The notes under the pieces are model-generated. The model saw only the letters and a program-made list of their open reading frames with translations. It did no database searches and was not told where the DNA came from. From NCBI RefSeq assembly GCF_900188295.1, contig NZ_FZNM01000005.1:62001-126000 (forward strand): a DNA stretch of 64,000 nucleotides, given 5' to 3'. Below, in pieces: positions 53,443-63,284 of this stretch; the stretch's first letter is position 1; the number at the start of each line of letters is the position of its first letter. The translations under genes and the position numbers were made by a program. The DNA comes from Paracoccus sediminis. GTDB taxonomy: Bacteria > Pseudomonadota > Alphaproteobacteria > Rhodobacterales > Rhodobacteraceae.

Positions 53443-54432
53443 ATGACCACGCTGATCGACGCCATTCGCATTTCGGGCTTCGGGGGGCGGAATGTCCTGT
53501 CCCTGGACCGGATCGACCTGCCCGCGCCCGGACCGGGAGAGATCCAGTTGCGCCACCTGGCCATCGGTCTGAACTTCATCGACATCTATCACCGCAAGGG
53601 GGTCTTTGCCGCGCCGTTGTCCCTGCCCAGCGGCCTGGGGGTCGAGGGCGTGGGCGAGGTCACACTCATCGGCGACGGCGTCGCGGGCATCGCGCCGGGC
53701 GATCGGGTGGCTTATGTCGGCGGGCCGCCGGGGGCCTATGCCACGGCGCGCAACCTGCCCGCCGCACGCGCCATCACGGTGCCGGACGGCATCGACAGCG
53801 CCACGATGGCGGCGATGATCTTCAAGGGATTGACCGCCGAATACCTGATCCACCGCTGCGTCGCGGTCCGGCCCGGCGACCGGGTGCTGTTCCACGCGGC
53901 GGCGGGGGGCGTCGGGTCCATCGCCTGCCAATGGTTGAAAGCCATCGGCGCCGAGGTGATCGGCACGGTCGGATCCGGCGCCAAGGCCGATGCCGCGCGC
54001 CGCAACGGCTGCGATCATGTCATCGTCACCGGGTCGGAGGACGTGGCCGCCAGCGTCCGTCGGATCACCGGTGGCAAGGGGGTGCGGGTCGCCTATGATT
54101 CCGTCGGCGCCGACACCTTTGCCGGGTCGCTGGACAGTCTGGCGCCGCGCGGCACTCTTGTCAGCTTCGGCGAAAGCTCCGGTCCCGTCGCGCCGCTGGC
54201 CGTGGCGTCGCTGGGGGCCAAGGGATCGCTGTTTCTGACCCGCCCATCCATTGCGCATTACACCGCGGACCGCGCCGAATACAAGGCTGCGGCGCAGCGC
54301 CTGTTCGCGGCCATGGCGGACGGGACGCTGGCGCCCCCGCAGGTCACGACCTATCCCCTGGCCGACGCAGCCCGCGCGCAGGACGACATGGAAAACCGCC
54401 GCACCCAAGGATCGGTCGTGCTGCTGCCCTGA
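53443..54432 (+). CDS. NADPH:quinone oxidoreductase-like protein (QOR family, MDR)
   Basis: This 329-residue protein is a zinc-free MDR of the quinone oxidoreductase group: LNFIDIYHRKGVFAAPLSLPSGLGVEGVGEV, the NADPH motif VLFHAAAGGVGSIACQWLKAIGAEVIGTVGS, and KGVRVAYDSVGADTFAGSLDSLAPRGTLVSFGESSG. GGAGGACGGG precedes ATG 53443. It reduces quinones or acts as zeta-crystallin-like reductase. It is a single gene, divergent from the GT operon and convergent with the RuBisCO-like gene, 4 bases from stop to stop. Confidence 0.93.
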   Translation: MTTLIDAIRISGFGGRNVLSLDRIDLPAPGPGEIQLRHLAIGLNFIDIYHRKGVFAAPLSLPSGLGVEGVGEVTLIGDGVAGIAPGDRVAYVGGPPGAYATARNLPAARAITVPDGIDSATMAAMIFKGLTAEYLIHRCVAVRPGDRVLFHAAAGGVGSIACQWLKAIGAEVIGTVGSGAKADAARRNGCDHVIVTGSEDVAASVRRITGGKGVRVAYDSVGADTFAGSLDSLAPRGTLVSFGESSGPVAPLAVASLGAKGSLFLTRPSIAHYTADRAEYKAAAQRLFAAMADGTLAPPQVTTYPLADAARAQDDMENRRTQGSVVLLP

Positions 54433-54436
54433 CGGC

Positions 54437-55678
54437 TCAGCCCCATTTCGCCAGCGACGCCGCAAGGTCCGGGTGATCCCTGGCGGCGGCCTGCAACGTC
54501 TCGCCCGCCGCGGCGGCCTGCCACGCGCGGCGAATGGCGCGCACGCCCGCCGCGGGGCCGTTCGGATGGCCGTGGATGCCGCCGCCGCCCAGATACATCA
54601 GGTCCAGCGTGCGGCCGGTGCGTTCATATGTTTCCACCGCTTGCCCGCCCCACTGGCCGGAACAGGCCACAGGCAGCGGCCGGTCGGCATCGGAAAAGAT
54701 CGGCGTCATCACATCATGGAAAGATTTTACAAAGCTGTCGTCCGGTTCCCAATATTTCGCCCGTATCCCGTTGATCTGGAACTGGTCCACGCCCAGCAAG
54801 CGCCAGATTTTCTGATAGGCGCGGAACTCCATCCCCAGGGCCGGATGGCGGGTCAGGATGTCCCAGCCGTTGCGGTGCGCGTGCAGGCAAAGCGCCGACC
54901 GCTTGCGCAGGAAGGCCATGCCGCCATGGCCCACCGAATTGATGTTGACCACCGCCGCATTGCCCCCCGCCGCCAGAACATGATCGTGGTTGCGCATCAT
55001 CACGTCCGGGTCGGCGGACGAGATGCCGAAGGCGTACATGACCGTCTTGCCGGTCCGGTCGGCGTGGCGCCGGATCACCGGCATGATCGCATCGACCCGC
55101 GCCGCCAGCGGCGAATAGCCGGGCGACATCAGCTTTTCGTCGTCCTTGATGAAATCCACCCCGGCCTCGCACAGGATCTGGACGACCTGCGCGGTATCCG
55201 GGGGCGAAAGCCCCAGCGAGGGCTTGATGATGGACGCGATCATCGGGCCTTCGGACACCCCCATCAGGCGCCGCGATCCCGCGATGCCGAATTGCGGGCC
55301 GGGATGGCCGGCAAAGGCGGACGGCAGGTCGAAATCCATGACGCGCACGCCGGTCAGCCCCCGGATGGCATGAACGCCGCCCACGGTGATCGTCATCAGC
55401 GCGGCGATGTCGGTGCCGATGGCCTCCAGGGGCCAGGCGATCGTCACGTCGGCGCGGTGAAAGGGACCGGGCGTGTCGGTCGGAAAGCCGGGGGTTTCGG
55501 CGTCGGGCAAGGGGTCGATCCGCTCGACTCGGGCGGCATGGCGGGCCTTCAGCGCCTCGGTTTCCCCCGGCAGGTCGGTGAAGGTTCCGGTGGACTGGTC
55601 GGCGGCGATCTTTGCGGCCAATGCCGCGATGCTGCCCGGCGTCTCGATGCGATAGGTGACGCGGATATGGTCGGTCAT
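54437..55678 (-). CDS. RuBisCO-like protein, probably 3-oxo-isoapionate-4-phosphate decarboxylase or transcarboxylase (OiaX/OiaT)
   Basis: This 413-residue protein has the RuBisCO large-subunit fold. It retains IASIIKPSLGLSPPDTAQ, where the second Lys of the usual KPK is Ser, and GVDFIKDDEKLMSPGYSPL, with the metal-ligand K-D-D-E set including the carbamylated Lys. AHRNGWDILTRHPALGMEF follows. It overlaps a DUF1537 kinase by 4 bases and lies close to a D-apionate oxidoisomerase. This trio is known from D-apionate pathways in which the RuBisCO-like protein acts on 3-oxo-isoapionate-4-phosphate. Whether it decarboxylates or transcarboxylates cannot be read. It is not a CO2-fixing RuBisCO. Confidence 0.8.
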   Translation of the reverse strand: MTDHIRVTYRIETPGSIAALAAKIAADQSTGTFTDLPGETEALKARHAARVERIDPLPDAETPGFPTDTPGPFHRADVTIAWPLEAIGTDIAALMTITVGGVHAIRGLTGVRVMDFDLPSAFAGHPGPQFGIAGSRRLMGVSEGPMIASIIKPSLGLSPPDTAQVVQILCEAGVDFIKDDEKLMSPGYSPLAARVDAIMPVIRRHADRTGKTVMYAFGISSADPDVMMRNHDHVLAAGGNAAVVNINSVGHGGMAFLRKRSALCLHAHRNGWDILTRHPALGMEFRAYQKIWRLLGVDQFQINGIRAKYWEPDDSFVKSFHDVMTPIFSDADRPLPVACSGQWGGQAVETYERTGRTLDLMYLGGGGIHGHPNGPAAGVRAIRRAWQAAAAGETLQAAARDHPDLAASLAKWG

Positions 55679-57024
55679 CTTGCCCCCCTTGGACCGCCGC
55701 CATCGCGGATCCAGCCGAAGTAATCCTCGGATCCCATCTGCCCGCCTTTCAGCGCGATCTCCAGCCCATCGTGGGGACCGTCGCCAAAGGCCCGGCACAG
55801 GGCCGCGCCGGGAACGGTCGGCGCCACCGCGACAAGCGCCGACAGCCCCAGCTGCCGCATTCCGTGCCCCGACGTGTCCCCGCCCGAAATCACCGCCCGC
55901 CGGATGTTCGTCGCGCGCAGCGTCGCGTCCAGGATCCGGCCCAGCGATTCCCCGATGCGGCGGTTGGCGGCGGCGGGGTCCATGCCGCTGCGGGCAAGGG
56001 CCGCGCGAAAGGCATCGACCTGCGGGCCTTGGCCGGATGCGGAATGGACCAGCGGGCTGTGGCCCGCCGATGCGGCGGCACGGGCGGCCTGGGTCAGGCG
56101 CCGTTCCTCGGCCGCCCTGTCGGCATCGCCGCCGGTCACGGCGCGGGCGTCAAAGGGCAGCAGCGCGAATCCGTTTCGCTCCGCCCAGTCCAGTTGCCGG
56201 GCGGTGGTGGGGGACACCGATCCCGACACCGCCACGATCCTGTCGCAACGGGCCACGCCGCCGGGCGGCGACACGGGCGGAATCGCGCCGCTGTCCTGCC
56301 AATGGCGGACAAGCGCGTATTCGACGCCCTGGCTGCCGGCGACAAGGCCCAGTTCCGCGCGGTTTTCCCAGATCAGCCGCCCCGCCGCCGTTTCGCTGGC
56401 CGGATCCATGCAGTCGATGGACAGGATCCGGGCGCCGGTCGCCAGGATCGACTGCAAGAACCGCGGGTCGGCAAGCCTTTCCAGCTCGATCAACGCCGAA
56501 GGCAGGTCGGTCTGGGTCGCCAGATGCCGCAACAGGTCGGATTCGCCCATCGGCGTGACCGGGTGACGCGCCATGACCGGATGACGGTCCAGCCGGAACA
56601 CCCCGTCCAGCGTGCCCGCGAACAGATGGCCAAAGGCCTGATAGCGACGCATCTGCGGCGCGGCGGTCAACAGGGGCACGGCGCGCGCGGGACGCGCCCG
56701 CAGCGCGATCTCGATCGCCGCGCCGATGGATCCGCTGTGGGGCGCGGAATCGAAGGTCGAGCAGATCTTGTAATGCAGGATCGGCGCGCCCAGCCGGTCC
56801 AGCCATTCCAGCATCGGAGGCAGGTTTCGCGCCATCCAGGCGGGGTCGTGGCTGCGCGCGGTCGTGGCAAGACCGACAGCCCGCCGATCCGCGAAACGGG
56901 CCGCCAGATCGTCCGAAGGGATGTCGGTGAACAGAACCGACGGCAGTCCGGCAAAGGCCAGCACCTCCATCACCGCGGCCGATCCGGTGAAATCGTCGCC
57001 CAGCCATGTCACCCACGGCGCCAT
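55675..57024 (-). CDS. oiaK: DUF1537 (four-carbon acid sugar kinase) protein, probably 3-oxo-isoapionate kinase OiaK
   Basis: This 449-residue kinase shows an N-terminal substrate domain (VTWLGDDFTGSAAVMEVLAFAGLPSVLFTD, HYKICSTFDSAPHSGSIGAAIEIAL) and a C-terminal ATP-binding domain (RRAVISGGDTSGHGMRQLGLSAL, LALKGGQMGSEDYFGWI-type end). The DUF1537 family phosphorylates 2-oxo- or 3-oxo-sugar acids. Next to the RuBisCO-like protein, the likely substrate is 3-oxo-isoapionate. Other DUF1537 members act on oxo-tetronate. It is divergent from the D-apionate oxidoisomerase gene across an 85-base promoter region. Confidence 0.82.
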   Translation of the reverse strand: MAPWVTWLGDDFTGSAAVMEVLAFAGLPSVLFTDIPSDDLAARFADRRAVGLATTARSHDPAWMARNLPPMLEWLDRLGAPILHYKICSTFDSAPHSGSIGAAIEIALRARPARAVPLLTAAPQMRRYQAFGHLFAGTLDGVFRLDRHPVMARHPVTPMGESDLLRHLATQTDLPSALIELERLADPRFLQSILATGARILSIDCMDPASETAAGRLIWENRAELGLVAGSQGVEYALVRHWQDSGAIPPVSPPGGVARCDRIVAVSGSVSPTTARQLDWAERNGFALLPFDARAVTGGDADRAAEERRLTQAARAAASAGHSPLVHSASGQGPQVDAFRAALARSGMDPAAANRRIGESLGRILDATLRATNIRRAVISGGDTSGHGMRQLGLSALVAVAPTVPGAALCRAFGDGPHDGLEIALKGGQMGSEDYFGWIRDGGGPRGAR

Positions 57025-57060
57025 CCCGTCCCTCCTTGACAGACTGTAATCGTTATTATC

Positions 57061-57074
57061 TCATCATACCAGTT
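57061..57074. promoter_or_regulatory. shared operator candidate, copy 1
   Basis: TCATCATACCAGTT in the divergent promoter between the oiaK-like and apnO-like genes. The same element with one change (T at position 11) occurs before the sugar-binding-protein gene at 57960-57973. TTGACA (57036-57041) nearby could be a -35 box. Confidence 0.5.
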
Positions 57075-57109
57075 TGGCAAGACTGATTCTTGCGGCGGAG
57101 GATGATGGA

Positions 57110-57940
57110 ATGACCAAGGTTGCCCTGTTCGGCGCGGGCGGAAAGATGGGTGTGCGCCTGTCCGCGAATCTGGCCAAGACGGATTTCCATGTGGCCCATG
57201 TCGAGGTAAGCGAGGACGGCCGCAACCGCCTGAAATCCGAACTGGGCTTCGACTGCGTGGACGGCGACGCCGCCCTGGCGGGGGCCGAGGTCGTGATCCT
57301 GGCCGTGCCGGATACCGTGATCCGCAAGGTCGCGGCGGCCGTGGTGCCGCAGGTGGCCGCCGGCACGATGATCGTGGTCCTGGACGCCGCGGCCCCCTTT
57401 GCCGGGCATCTTCCAGACCGCGCGGACATCACCTATTTTGTCACGCATCCCTGTCATCCCCCTATTTTCAATGATGAATCGACGCCCGAAGGACGGGCCG
57501 ACCATTTCGGCGGCGTCGCGGCCCGCCAAGGCGTGGTCAATGCCCTGATGCAAGGTCCGCGCGACCATTACGACCTGGGCGACCGCATCGCCCGCGCCAT
57601 CTATGCCCCCGTGGCCCGCAGCTACGACGTCACCGTCAAGCAGATGGCCATGCTGGAGCCGGGGCTGTCGGAAACCGTCTGCGCATCCCTGCTGATGGTC
57701 ATGCGCGAGGCGATGGACGAGGTCGTGGCCCGCAGCGGCGTCAGCAAGGAATGCGCCCGCGATTTCCTGCTGGGCCATATGAACATCCTGGGCGCGGTCA
57801 TCTTCGAGGAACGGCAGGGCCAGTTTTCCGACGCCTGCAACAAGGCCATCGAATTCGGCATCCCCATGCTGATGCGCGACGACTGGAAGAAGGTGCTGGA
57901 GTGGGACGAGGTCGCCGCCAGCATCGACCGGATCACCTGA
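57110..57940 (+). CDS. apnO: D-apionate oxidoisomerase-like protein (ApnO)
   Basis: This 276-residue NAD-dependent protein has the Rossmann start VALFGAGGKMGVRLSANLAKTDFHVAHVEVSEDG, the segment AGTMIVVLDAAAPFAGHLP and, in the second half, the phosphogluconate-dehydrogenase-like helical domain YDVTVKQMAMLEPGLSETVCASLLMVMREAMDEV. This layout matches ApnO, which oxidises and isomerises D-apionate to 3-oxo-isoapionate. ATG 57110 follows GGAGG with 9 bases spacing. It faces the kinase/RuBisCO-like pair and precedes the ABC importer. The name is assigned from architecture and context. Confidence 0.82.
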   Translation: MTKVALFGAGGKMGVRLSANLAKTDFHVAHVEVSEDGRNRLKSELGFDCVDGDAALAGAEVVILAVPDTVIRKVAAAVVPQVAAGTMIVVLDAAAPFAGHLPDRADITYFVTHPCHPPIFNDESTPEGRADHFGGVAARQGVVNALMQGPRDHYDLGDRIARAIYAPVARSYDVTVKQMAMLEPGLSETVCASLLMVMREAMDEVVARSGVSKECARDFLLGHMNILGAVIFEERQGQFSDACNKAIEFGIPMLMRDDWKKVLEWDEVAASIDRIT

Positions 57941-58996
<1,056 letters not shown>

Positions 58997-59052
58997 TCCC
59001 CGGCTGGCCCGGCGGCGCTGCCGGGCCGCTTTCCCCTGCACCGGAGTCCCGC

Positions 59053-59694
59053 ATGATGCGCGCGATGACCGCGATCCTTGGCCTGCTGCTGGCCCTGACG
59101 GCGCTTGGCGCCTGCAAGATCGTCCCGAACCCGGAACCCGGCAGCGAAAACGCCGCGGCCCAGACGGACGAGGATCGCATGGCCGCCAAGGCGGGCGAAA
59201 TCTATGCCGCCCGACTGGTTCCCTATGTCAGCGGCAAGGCCATCGACCTGCCCGTGCTGACCACGGCGCTGCAAGGCGGCCTTGACGCCGCAGGCAAGGC
59301 CCATGGCGTGCGTCCCCAGGCCGAGGGCAGCGCCTGGAACTTTCTGCTGAAAGGCCAGGGCACCGTGGTTCAGGCGAACCGGGAATCCCGCGCGGCCACC
59401 ATGGACCTGGACGTGACCGGCGACGGCCAGGCCGACGTGACGATCCAGCTTGGCCCGGTCATCAGGGGCACCGCGCTGCGCGACGCGGCCGATTTCATCG
59501 TCTTCACCGATTATCGTGACCAGATCGAATTCGCCAAGCTGGCCCGCGCGCTGAACGACCGCGCCCATGGGGCCATTGCGCTGCCCGAGGGCGACCTGAC
59601 CGGCCGGACCGTCCGCTTCGAAGGCGCGGCCACGTTGCGCGCCGCCACGGATCCGGTCCTGATCGTGCCCACCCTTCTGGAAATTCAGCCATGA
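59053..59694 (+). CDS. DUF2291 lipoprotein of the sugar importer
   Basis: This 213-residue protein has a lipoprotein signal with lipobox LGAC (Cys near residue 21) and a C-terminal beta-rich domain with the pattern FVVFTDYRDQIEF-type (visible as IVFTDYRDQIEFAKLARALNDR). DUF2291 proteins accompany RbsB-type importers in alphaproteobacteria; function is unknown. CCGGAG is 6 bases before ATG 59053. Its stop overlaps the ATPase start by 4 bases. Lipidation would anchor it in the periplasmic face of the membrane near the receptor. Confidence 0.82.
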   Translation: MMRAMTAILGLLLALTALGACKIVPNPEPGSENAAAQTDEDRMAAKAGEIYAARLVPYVSGKAIDLPVLTTALQGGLDAAGKAHGVRPQAEGSAWNFLLKGQGTVVQANRESRAATMDLDVTGDGQADVTIQLGPVIRGTALRDAADFIVFTDYRDQIEFAKLARALNDRAHGAIALPEGDLTGRTVRFEGAATLRAATDPVLIVPTLLEIQP

Positions 59695-61223
59695 CACAGG
59701 ACATCGGCTTGCAGATCCGGGGCGGCACCAAGGTCTATCCCGGCACGCGTGCGCTGAAGGGCGTCGATTTCGACCTGCGCATGGGCGCGGTCAACGTGCT
59801 GGTGGGCGAAAACGGCGCGGGCAAGTCCACGATGATGAAGGTCATCGCCGGGGTCGAGCAACTGACCGAGGGCCAGGTTCTGATGAACGGGGCCGAGGTC
59901 CGTTTCCACGGCACCGACGACGCCCGCCGCCACGGCATCGGCATCGTGTTCCAGGAACTGAACCTGTTCCCGAACATGACGGTCGCGGAAAACATCTTCA
60001 TCAACCGCGAAATCACGCGCGGGCGCATCGACATCGACATGGCCGCGCAGCGCCGGGCCACGCGCGCGCTGATGCGGCGGCTGGAACACGACATCGACCC
60101 CGACGCGATGGTGGGCGACCTGCGCGTGGGCCAGCAGCAGATCGTCGAGATCGCCAAAAGCCTGGCCCAGGACGCGCGCATCCTGATCCTGGACGAACCG
60201 ACCTCTGCGCTCTCCGCCGCCGAGGTCGAGATCCTGTTTCGGGTCATCGCCGACCTGCGGCGGCAGGGGGTGGGCATCGTCTACATCTCGCACCGGCTGG
60301 AGGAGCTGATCCGCATAGGCGATTACATCACCGTGCTGCGCGACGGCGCGATCACCGGGGCGCGCTCGATGGCGGGCGTGGACGTGGACTGGATCGTCCG
60401 CGCTATGATCGGCGAGGCATCCAGGGATTTCGCCAAGGACATCGACCACCCTTACGGCGCCGAGGTCTTCCGGGCCGAGGACGTGACCCTGCCCCGCGCG
60501 GGCGGCGGCATGGCCGTCGATCACGTCGGCATGTCGCTGCGCGCGGGCGAGATCCTGGGCGTCTATGGCTTGATGGGCGCGGGCCGCAGCGAGTTCCTGG
60601 AATGCGTGATCGGCCGCCACCCCCATTCGGGCGGGCGCATCTTCGTGGACGGCAAGCAGCTTCGGACAAAGACCGTCGCGGGCCGCATCCGGTCGGGGAT
60701 CGCGCTGATTCCCGAGGATCGCAAGAACGACGGGCTGGTGCAGATCCTGTCGATCCGCGAGAACATGACGCTGTCGTCGCTGGCCGCCTTCACCACCGGC
60801 TTTCACATGAACCTGGGCACGGAACGCGGCACCGTGCGGGACTTTGTGAAACGGCTGACGGTCAAGATCGCGTCGATGGAAAATCCCGTGTCCAGCCTGT
60901 CGGGCGGCAACCAGCAGAAGGTCGTCATCGGCAAGGCGCTGATGACCCGGCCCAAGGTGCTGCTGATGGACGAGCCGTCCCGCGGCATCGACATCGGCGC
61001 CAAGGCCGAGGTCTTCCGCACCATGCGCAAGCTGGCGGCCGAGGGGCTGGGCATCGTCTTCGTCACCTCGGACATGGAGGAGCTGATGGCCCTGTCAGAC
61101 CGCATCGTCGTCATGTCGAACGGCCGCGTCACCGGCGAATTCGACCGCAAGGACGCCACGGAAACCCTTGTCATCGCCGCCTCGGCCAAGGGCCACGCCC
61201 CCATCAAGGAATCCGCCGCATGA
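59691..61223 (+). CDS. sugar ABC transporter ATP-binding protein (two NBDs)
   Basis: This 510-residue protein has two nucleotide-binding domains in the RbsA arrangement. Domain 1: GENGAGKSTMMK, LRVGQQQIVEIAKSLAQDARILILDEPTSALSAAE. Domain 2: the degenerate P-loop GLMGAGRSEFL, LSGGNQQKVVIGKAL and VLLMDEPSRGIDIGAK. It overlaps the lipoprotein gene by 4 bases and the permease gene by 4 bases. It energises the importer served by the RbsB-like receptor upstream. Confidence 0.95.
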   Translation: MTQDIGLQIRGGTKVYPGTRALKGVDFDLRMGAVNVLVGENGAGKSTMMKVIAGVEQLTEGQVLMNGAEVRFHGTDDARRHGIGIVFQELNLFPNMTVAENIFINREITRGRIDIDMAAQRRATRALMRRLEHDIDPDAMVGDLRVGQQQIVEIAKSLAQDARILILDEPTSALSAAEVEILFRVIADLRRQGVGIVYISHRLEELIRIGDYITVLRDGAITGARSMAGVDVDWIVRAMIGEASRDFAKDIDHPYGAEVFRAEDVTLPRAGGGMAVDHVGMSLRAGEILGVYGLMGAGRSEFLECVIGRHPHSGGRIFVDGKQLRTKTVAGRIRSGIALIPEDRKNDGLVQILSIRENMTLSSLAAFTTGFHMNLGTERGTVRDFVKRLTVKIASMENPVSSLSGGNQQKVVIGKALMTRPKVLLMDEPSRGIDIGAKAEVFRTMRKLAAEGLGIVFVTSDMEELMALSDRIVVMSNGRVTGEFDRKDATETLVIAASAKGHAPIKESAA

Positions 61224-62260
61224 CCCATGCCGCCGCCGCCCCCGCCAACCTGCTTCTGGTGCTGCTGAAGGCCCGGACCTTCATCGCGCTGATCCTGGTC
61301 TTTGCCTTTTTCGCCTTTGCCGCGCCGAATTTCCTGTCCACGGCGAACATGGTCATCATGTCCAAGCACGTCGCGCTGAACGCGTTCCTGGCGATCGGCA
61401 TGACCTTCGTCATCATCTCGGGCGGGATCGACCTGTCGGTGGGATCCATTGTCGGTCTATGCGGCATGGTCGCGGGCTGGCTGGTGCTGTACGGCATCGA
61501 CCCCGGCCTTGGCTGGTCGATCCAGTTCAACACGGTCGAGATCTGCCTGATCGTGATGCTGGTGGGCGTCCTGATCGGGGCGGTCAACGCCTTTCTGGTC
61601 ACGAAACTGAACGTGGCGCCCTTCATCGCCACGCTGGGGACGCTGTATGTCTGCCGGGGCGCGGCGATGCTGTTTTCGGACGGGCGGACCTTTCCGAACC
61701 TGAACGGCAATCCCGAATACGGATCCGACACCTTTCGCCTGATCGGGGCGGGGAACGTGCTGGGCCTGCCGATCTCGATCTGGATGCTGATCGTGGTGGC
61801 AGGGATCGCGGCCTATGTCGCGCGGCGCACGCCCCTGGGCCGGTATATCTATGCCGTCGGCGGCAACGAACGCGGGGCGGCGCTGTCGGGGGTCAAGGTC
61901 AACCGGATCAAGTTCTTCGTCTATATGTTCAGCGGGCTTTGCGCCGCGCTTGTGGGGCTGATTATCTCCTCGCAACTGGTGGCCGCGCATCCGGCCACCG
62001 GCCAGTCGTTCGAACTGAACGCGATCGCCGCGGCGGTGCTGGGCGGCACGTCCATGTCGGGCGGGCGGGGCCGGATCGGCGGCACCATCGTCGGCGCCTT
62101 CGTGATCGGCGTTTTGTCGGACGGGCTGGTGATGATGGGCGTGTCGTCGTTCTGGCAAACGGTCATCAAGGGCCTTGTCATCATCGCCGCCGTGGTGGTC
62201 GATCAGGCGCAGCAGAAGTTGCAGGCCCGCGTCGCCTTGCAGGCCGAGGCGGGGAAGTGA
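61220..62260 (+). CDS. sugar ABC transporter permease (RbsC-like)
   Basis: This 346-residue inner-membrane permease has NAFLAIGMTFVIISGGIDLSVGSIVGLCGM, AFLVTKLNVAPFIATLGTLYVCRGAAML and FELNAIAAAVLGGTSMSGGRGRIGGTIVGAFVIGVLSDGL. These are the BPD_transp_2 pattern and the conserved coupling segment. ATG 61220 overlaps the ATPase stop. It shares architecture but not close sequence with the permease at 6.0-7.0 kb. It is followed by the apiose dehydrogenase-like gene after 1 base. Confidence 0.94.
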   Translation: MTHAAAAPANLLLVLLKARTFIALILVFAFFAFAAPNFLSTANMVIMSKHVALNAFLAIGMTFVIISGGIDLSVGSIVGLCGMVAGWLVLYGIDPGLGWSIQFNTVEICLIVMLVGVLIGAVNAFLVTKLNVAPFIATLGTLYVCRGAAMLFSDGRTFPNLNGNPEYGSDTFRLIGAGNVLGLPISIWMLIVVAGIAAYVARRTPLGRYIYAVGGNERGAALSGVKVNRIKFFVYMFSGLCAALVGLIISSQLVAAHPATGQSFELNAIAAAVLGGTSMSGGRGRIGGTIVGAFVIGVLSDGLVMMGVSSFWQTVIKGLVIIAAVVVDQAQQKLQARVALQAEAGK

Positions 62261-62261
62261 C

Positions 62262-63284
62262 ATGAAAGGCGCGCTGATCGGCTGCGGGTTCTTCGCGCAG
62301 AACCAGATGCATGGCTGGGCCGGGATCCCAGGCGTGGACATCGTGGCCGTCTGCGACCGCGATCCCACGCGGCGCAACGACACGGCGGCCCGTTTCGGCG
62401 CCCGCCCCTATGCCGACGCCGCCGACATGCTGGCGGCGGAATCGCCGGATTTCGTGGACATCGCCACCACCGTCGCATCCCACCGTCCGCTGGTCGAACT
62501 GGCGGCGGCGGCGGGGGTCCACGTCATCTGCCAGAAGCCCTTTGCCGAAACGATGCCGGACGCCCGCGCCATGGTCGCCGCCGTCGATGCGGCGGGAAGG
62601 ACGCTGATGGTGCACGAGAACTTCCGCTGGCAATCGGCGGTCCGCGCGGCCATCGAGGCGGTGCGCGGCGGCGCCGTGGGCCGGCCCTTTTTCGGGCGGG
62701 TCAGCTTTCGGTCGGGCTATGACGTGTTTTCGGGCCAGCCCTATCTGGCGACCGATCCGCGCTTCATCATCCAGGATCTGGGCATCCACATCCTGGACGT
62801 GGCGCGCGCGCTGTTCGGCGATGTGGCCACGCTGGCGGCCAGCACGCGGCGCATCAACCCGGCGATCCGCGGCGAGGATGTGGCGACCATGCTGCTGGAA
62901 CATGACAGCGGCGTGACCAGCGTGGTCGATTGCTCCTACGCGACCCGCCGCCTCCCCGAGACCTTTCCGGAAACCCTGCTGGAGATCGACGGCGACAAGG
63001 GCACGCTGCGGCTGGATGCGGGATACCGGCTGGTGATCCAGGCGGGCGGCGAGCAGATCCGCGACGTGGCCCCGCCGGTCCTGCCCTGGGCGGAACGGCC
63101 CTGGCACAACATCCAGGAAAGCGTGCGGATCATCCAGGCGCATTTCGTGGACTGCCTGCGCCGTGGCACGCAGCCCGAAACCTCGGGGCACGACAACCTC
63201 AGGACGCTGGCCTTGGTCGAGGCCGCCTATCGATCCGCCGCCGACCGGACGCGCATCGACATGCGGGCGCCGGAATGGACCTGA
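62262..63284 (+). CDS. apsD: Gfo/Idh/MocA dehydrogenase, probable D-apiose dehydrogenase (ApsD)
   Basis: This 340-residue protein has the Rossmann start MKGALIGCGFFAQNQMHGW, the catalytic-lysine motif CQKPFAETM and the second-domain dyad FIIQDLGIHILDVARALFG. D-apiose dehydrogenase ApsD belongs to this family and oxidises D-apiose to D-apionolactone. The assignment here depends on context: the next gene is an ApnL-like lactonase, and ApnO-, OiaK- and RuBisCO-like genes lie within 8 kb. ATG 62262 is 1 base after the permease gene. It overlaps the following gene by 10 bases. Confidence 0.8.
   Translation: MKGALIGCGFFAQNQMHGWAGIPGVDIVAVCDRDPTRRNDTAARFGARPYADAADMLAAESPDFVDIATTVASHRPLVELAAAAGVHVICQKPFAETMPDARAMVAAVDAAGRTLMVHENFRWQSAVRAAIEAVRGGAVGRPFFGRVSFRSGYDVFSGQPYLATDPRFIIQDLGIHILDVARALFGDVATLAASTRRINPAIRGEDVATMLLEHDSGVTSVVDCSYATRRLPETFPETLLEIDGDKGTLRLDAGYRLVIQAGGEQIRDVAPPVLPWAERPWHNIQESVRIIQAHFVDCLRRGTQPETSGHDNLRTLALVEAAYRSAADRTRIDMRAPEWT

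Noticed and set aside
54437-55678. RuBisCO large subunit for CO2 fixation
   Set aside because: One active-site Lys of the KPK motif is Ser, there is no small subunit or phosphoribulokinase, and the neighbours are sugar-acid enzymes.
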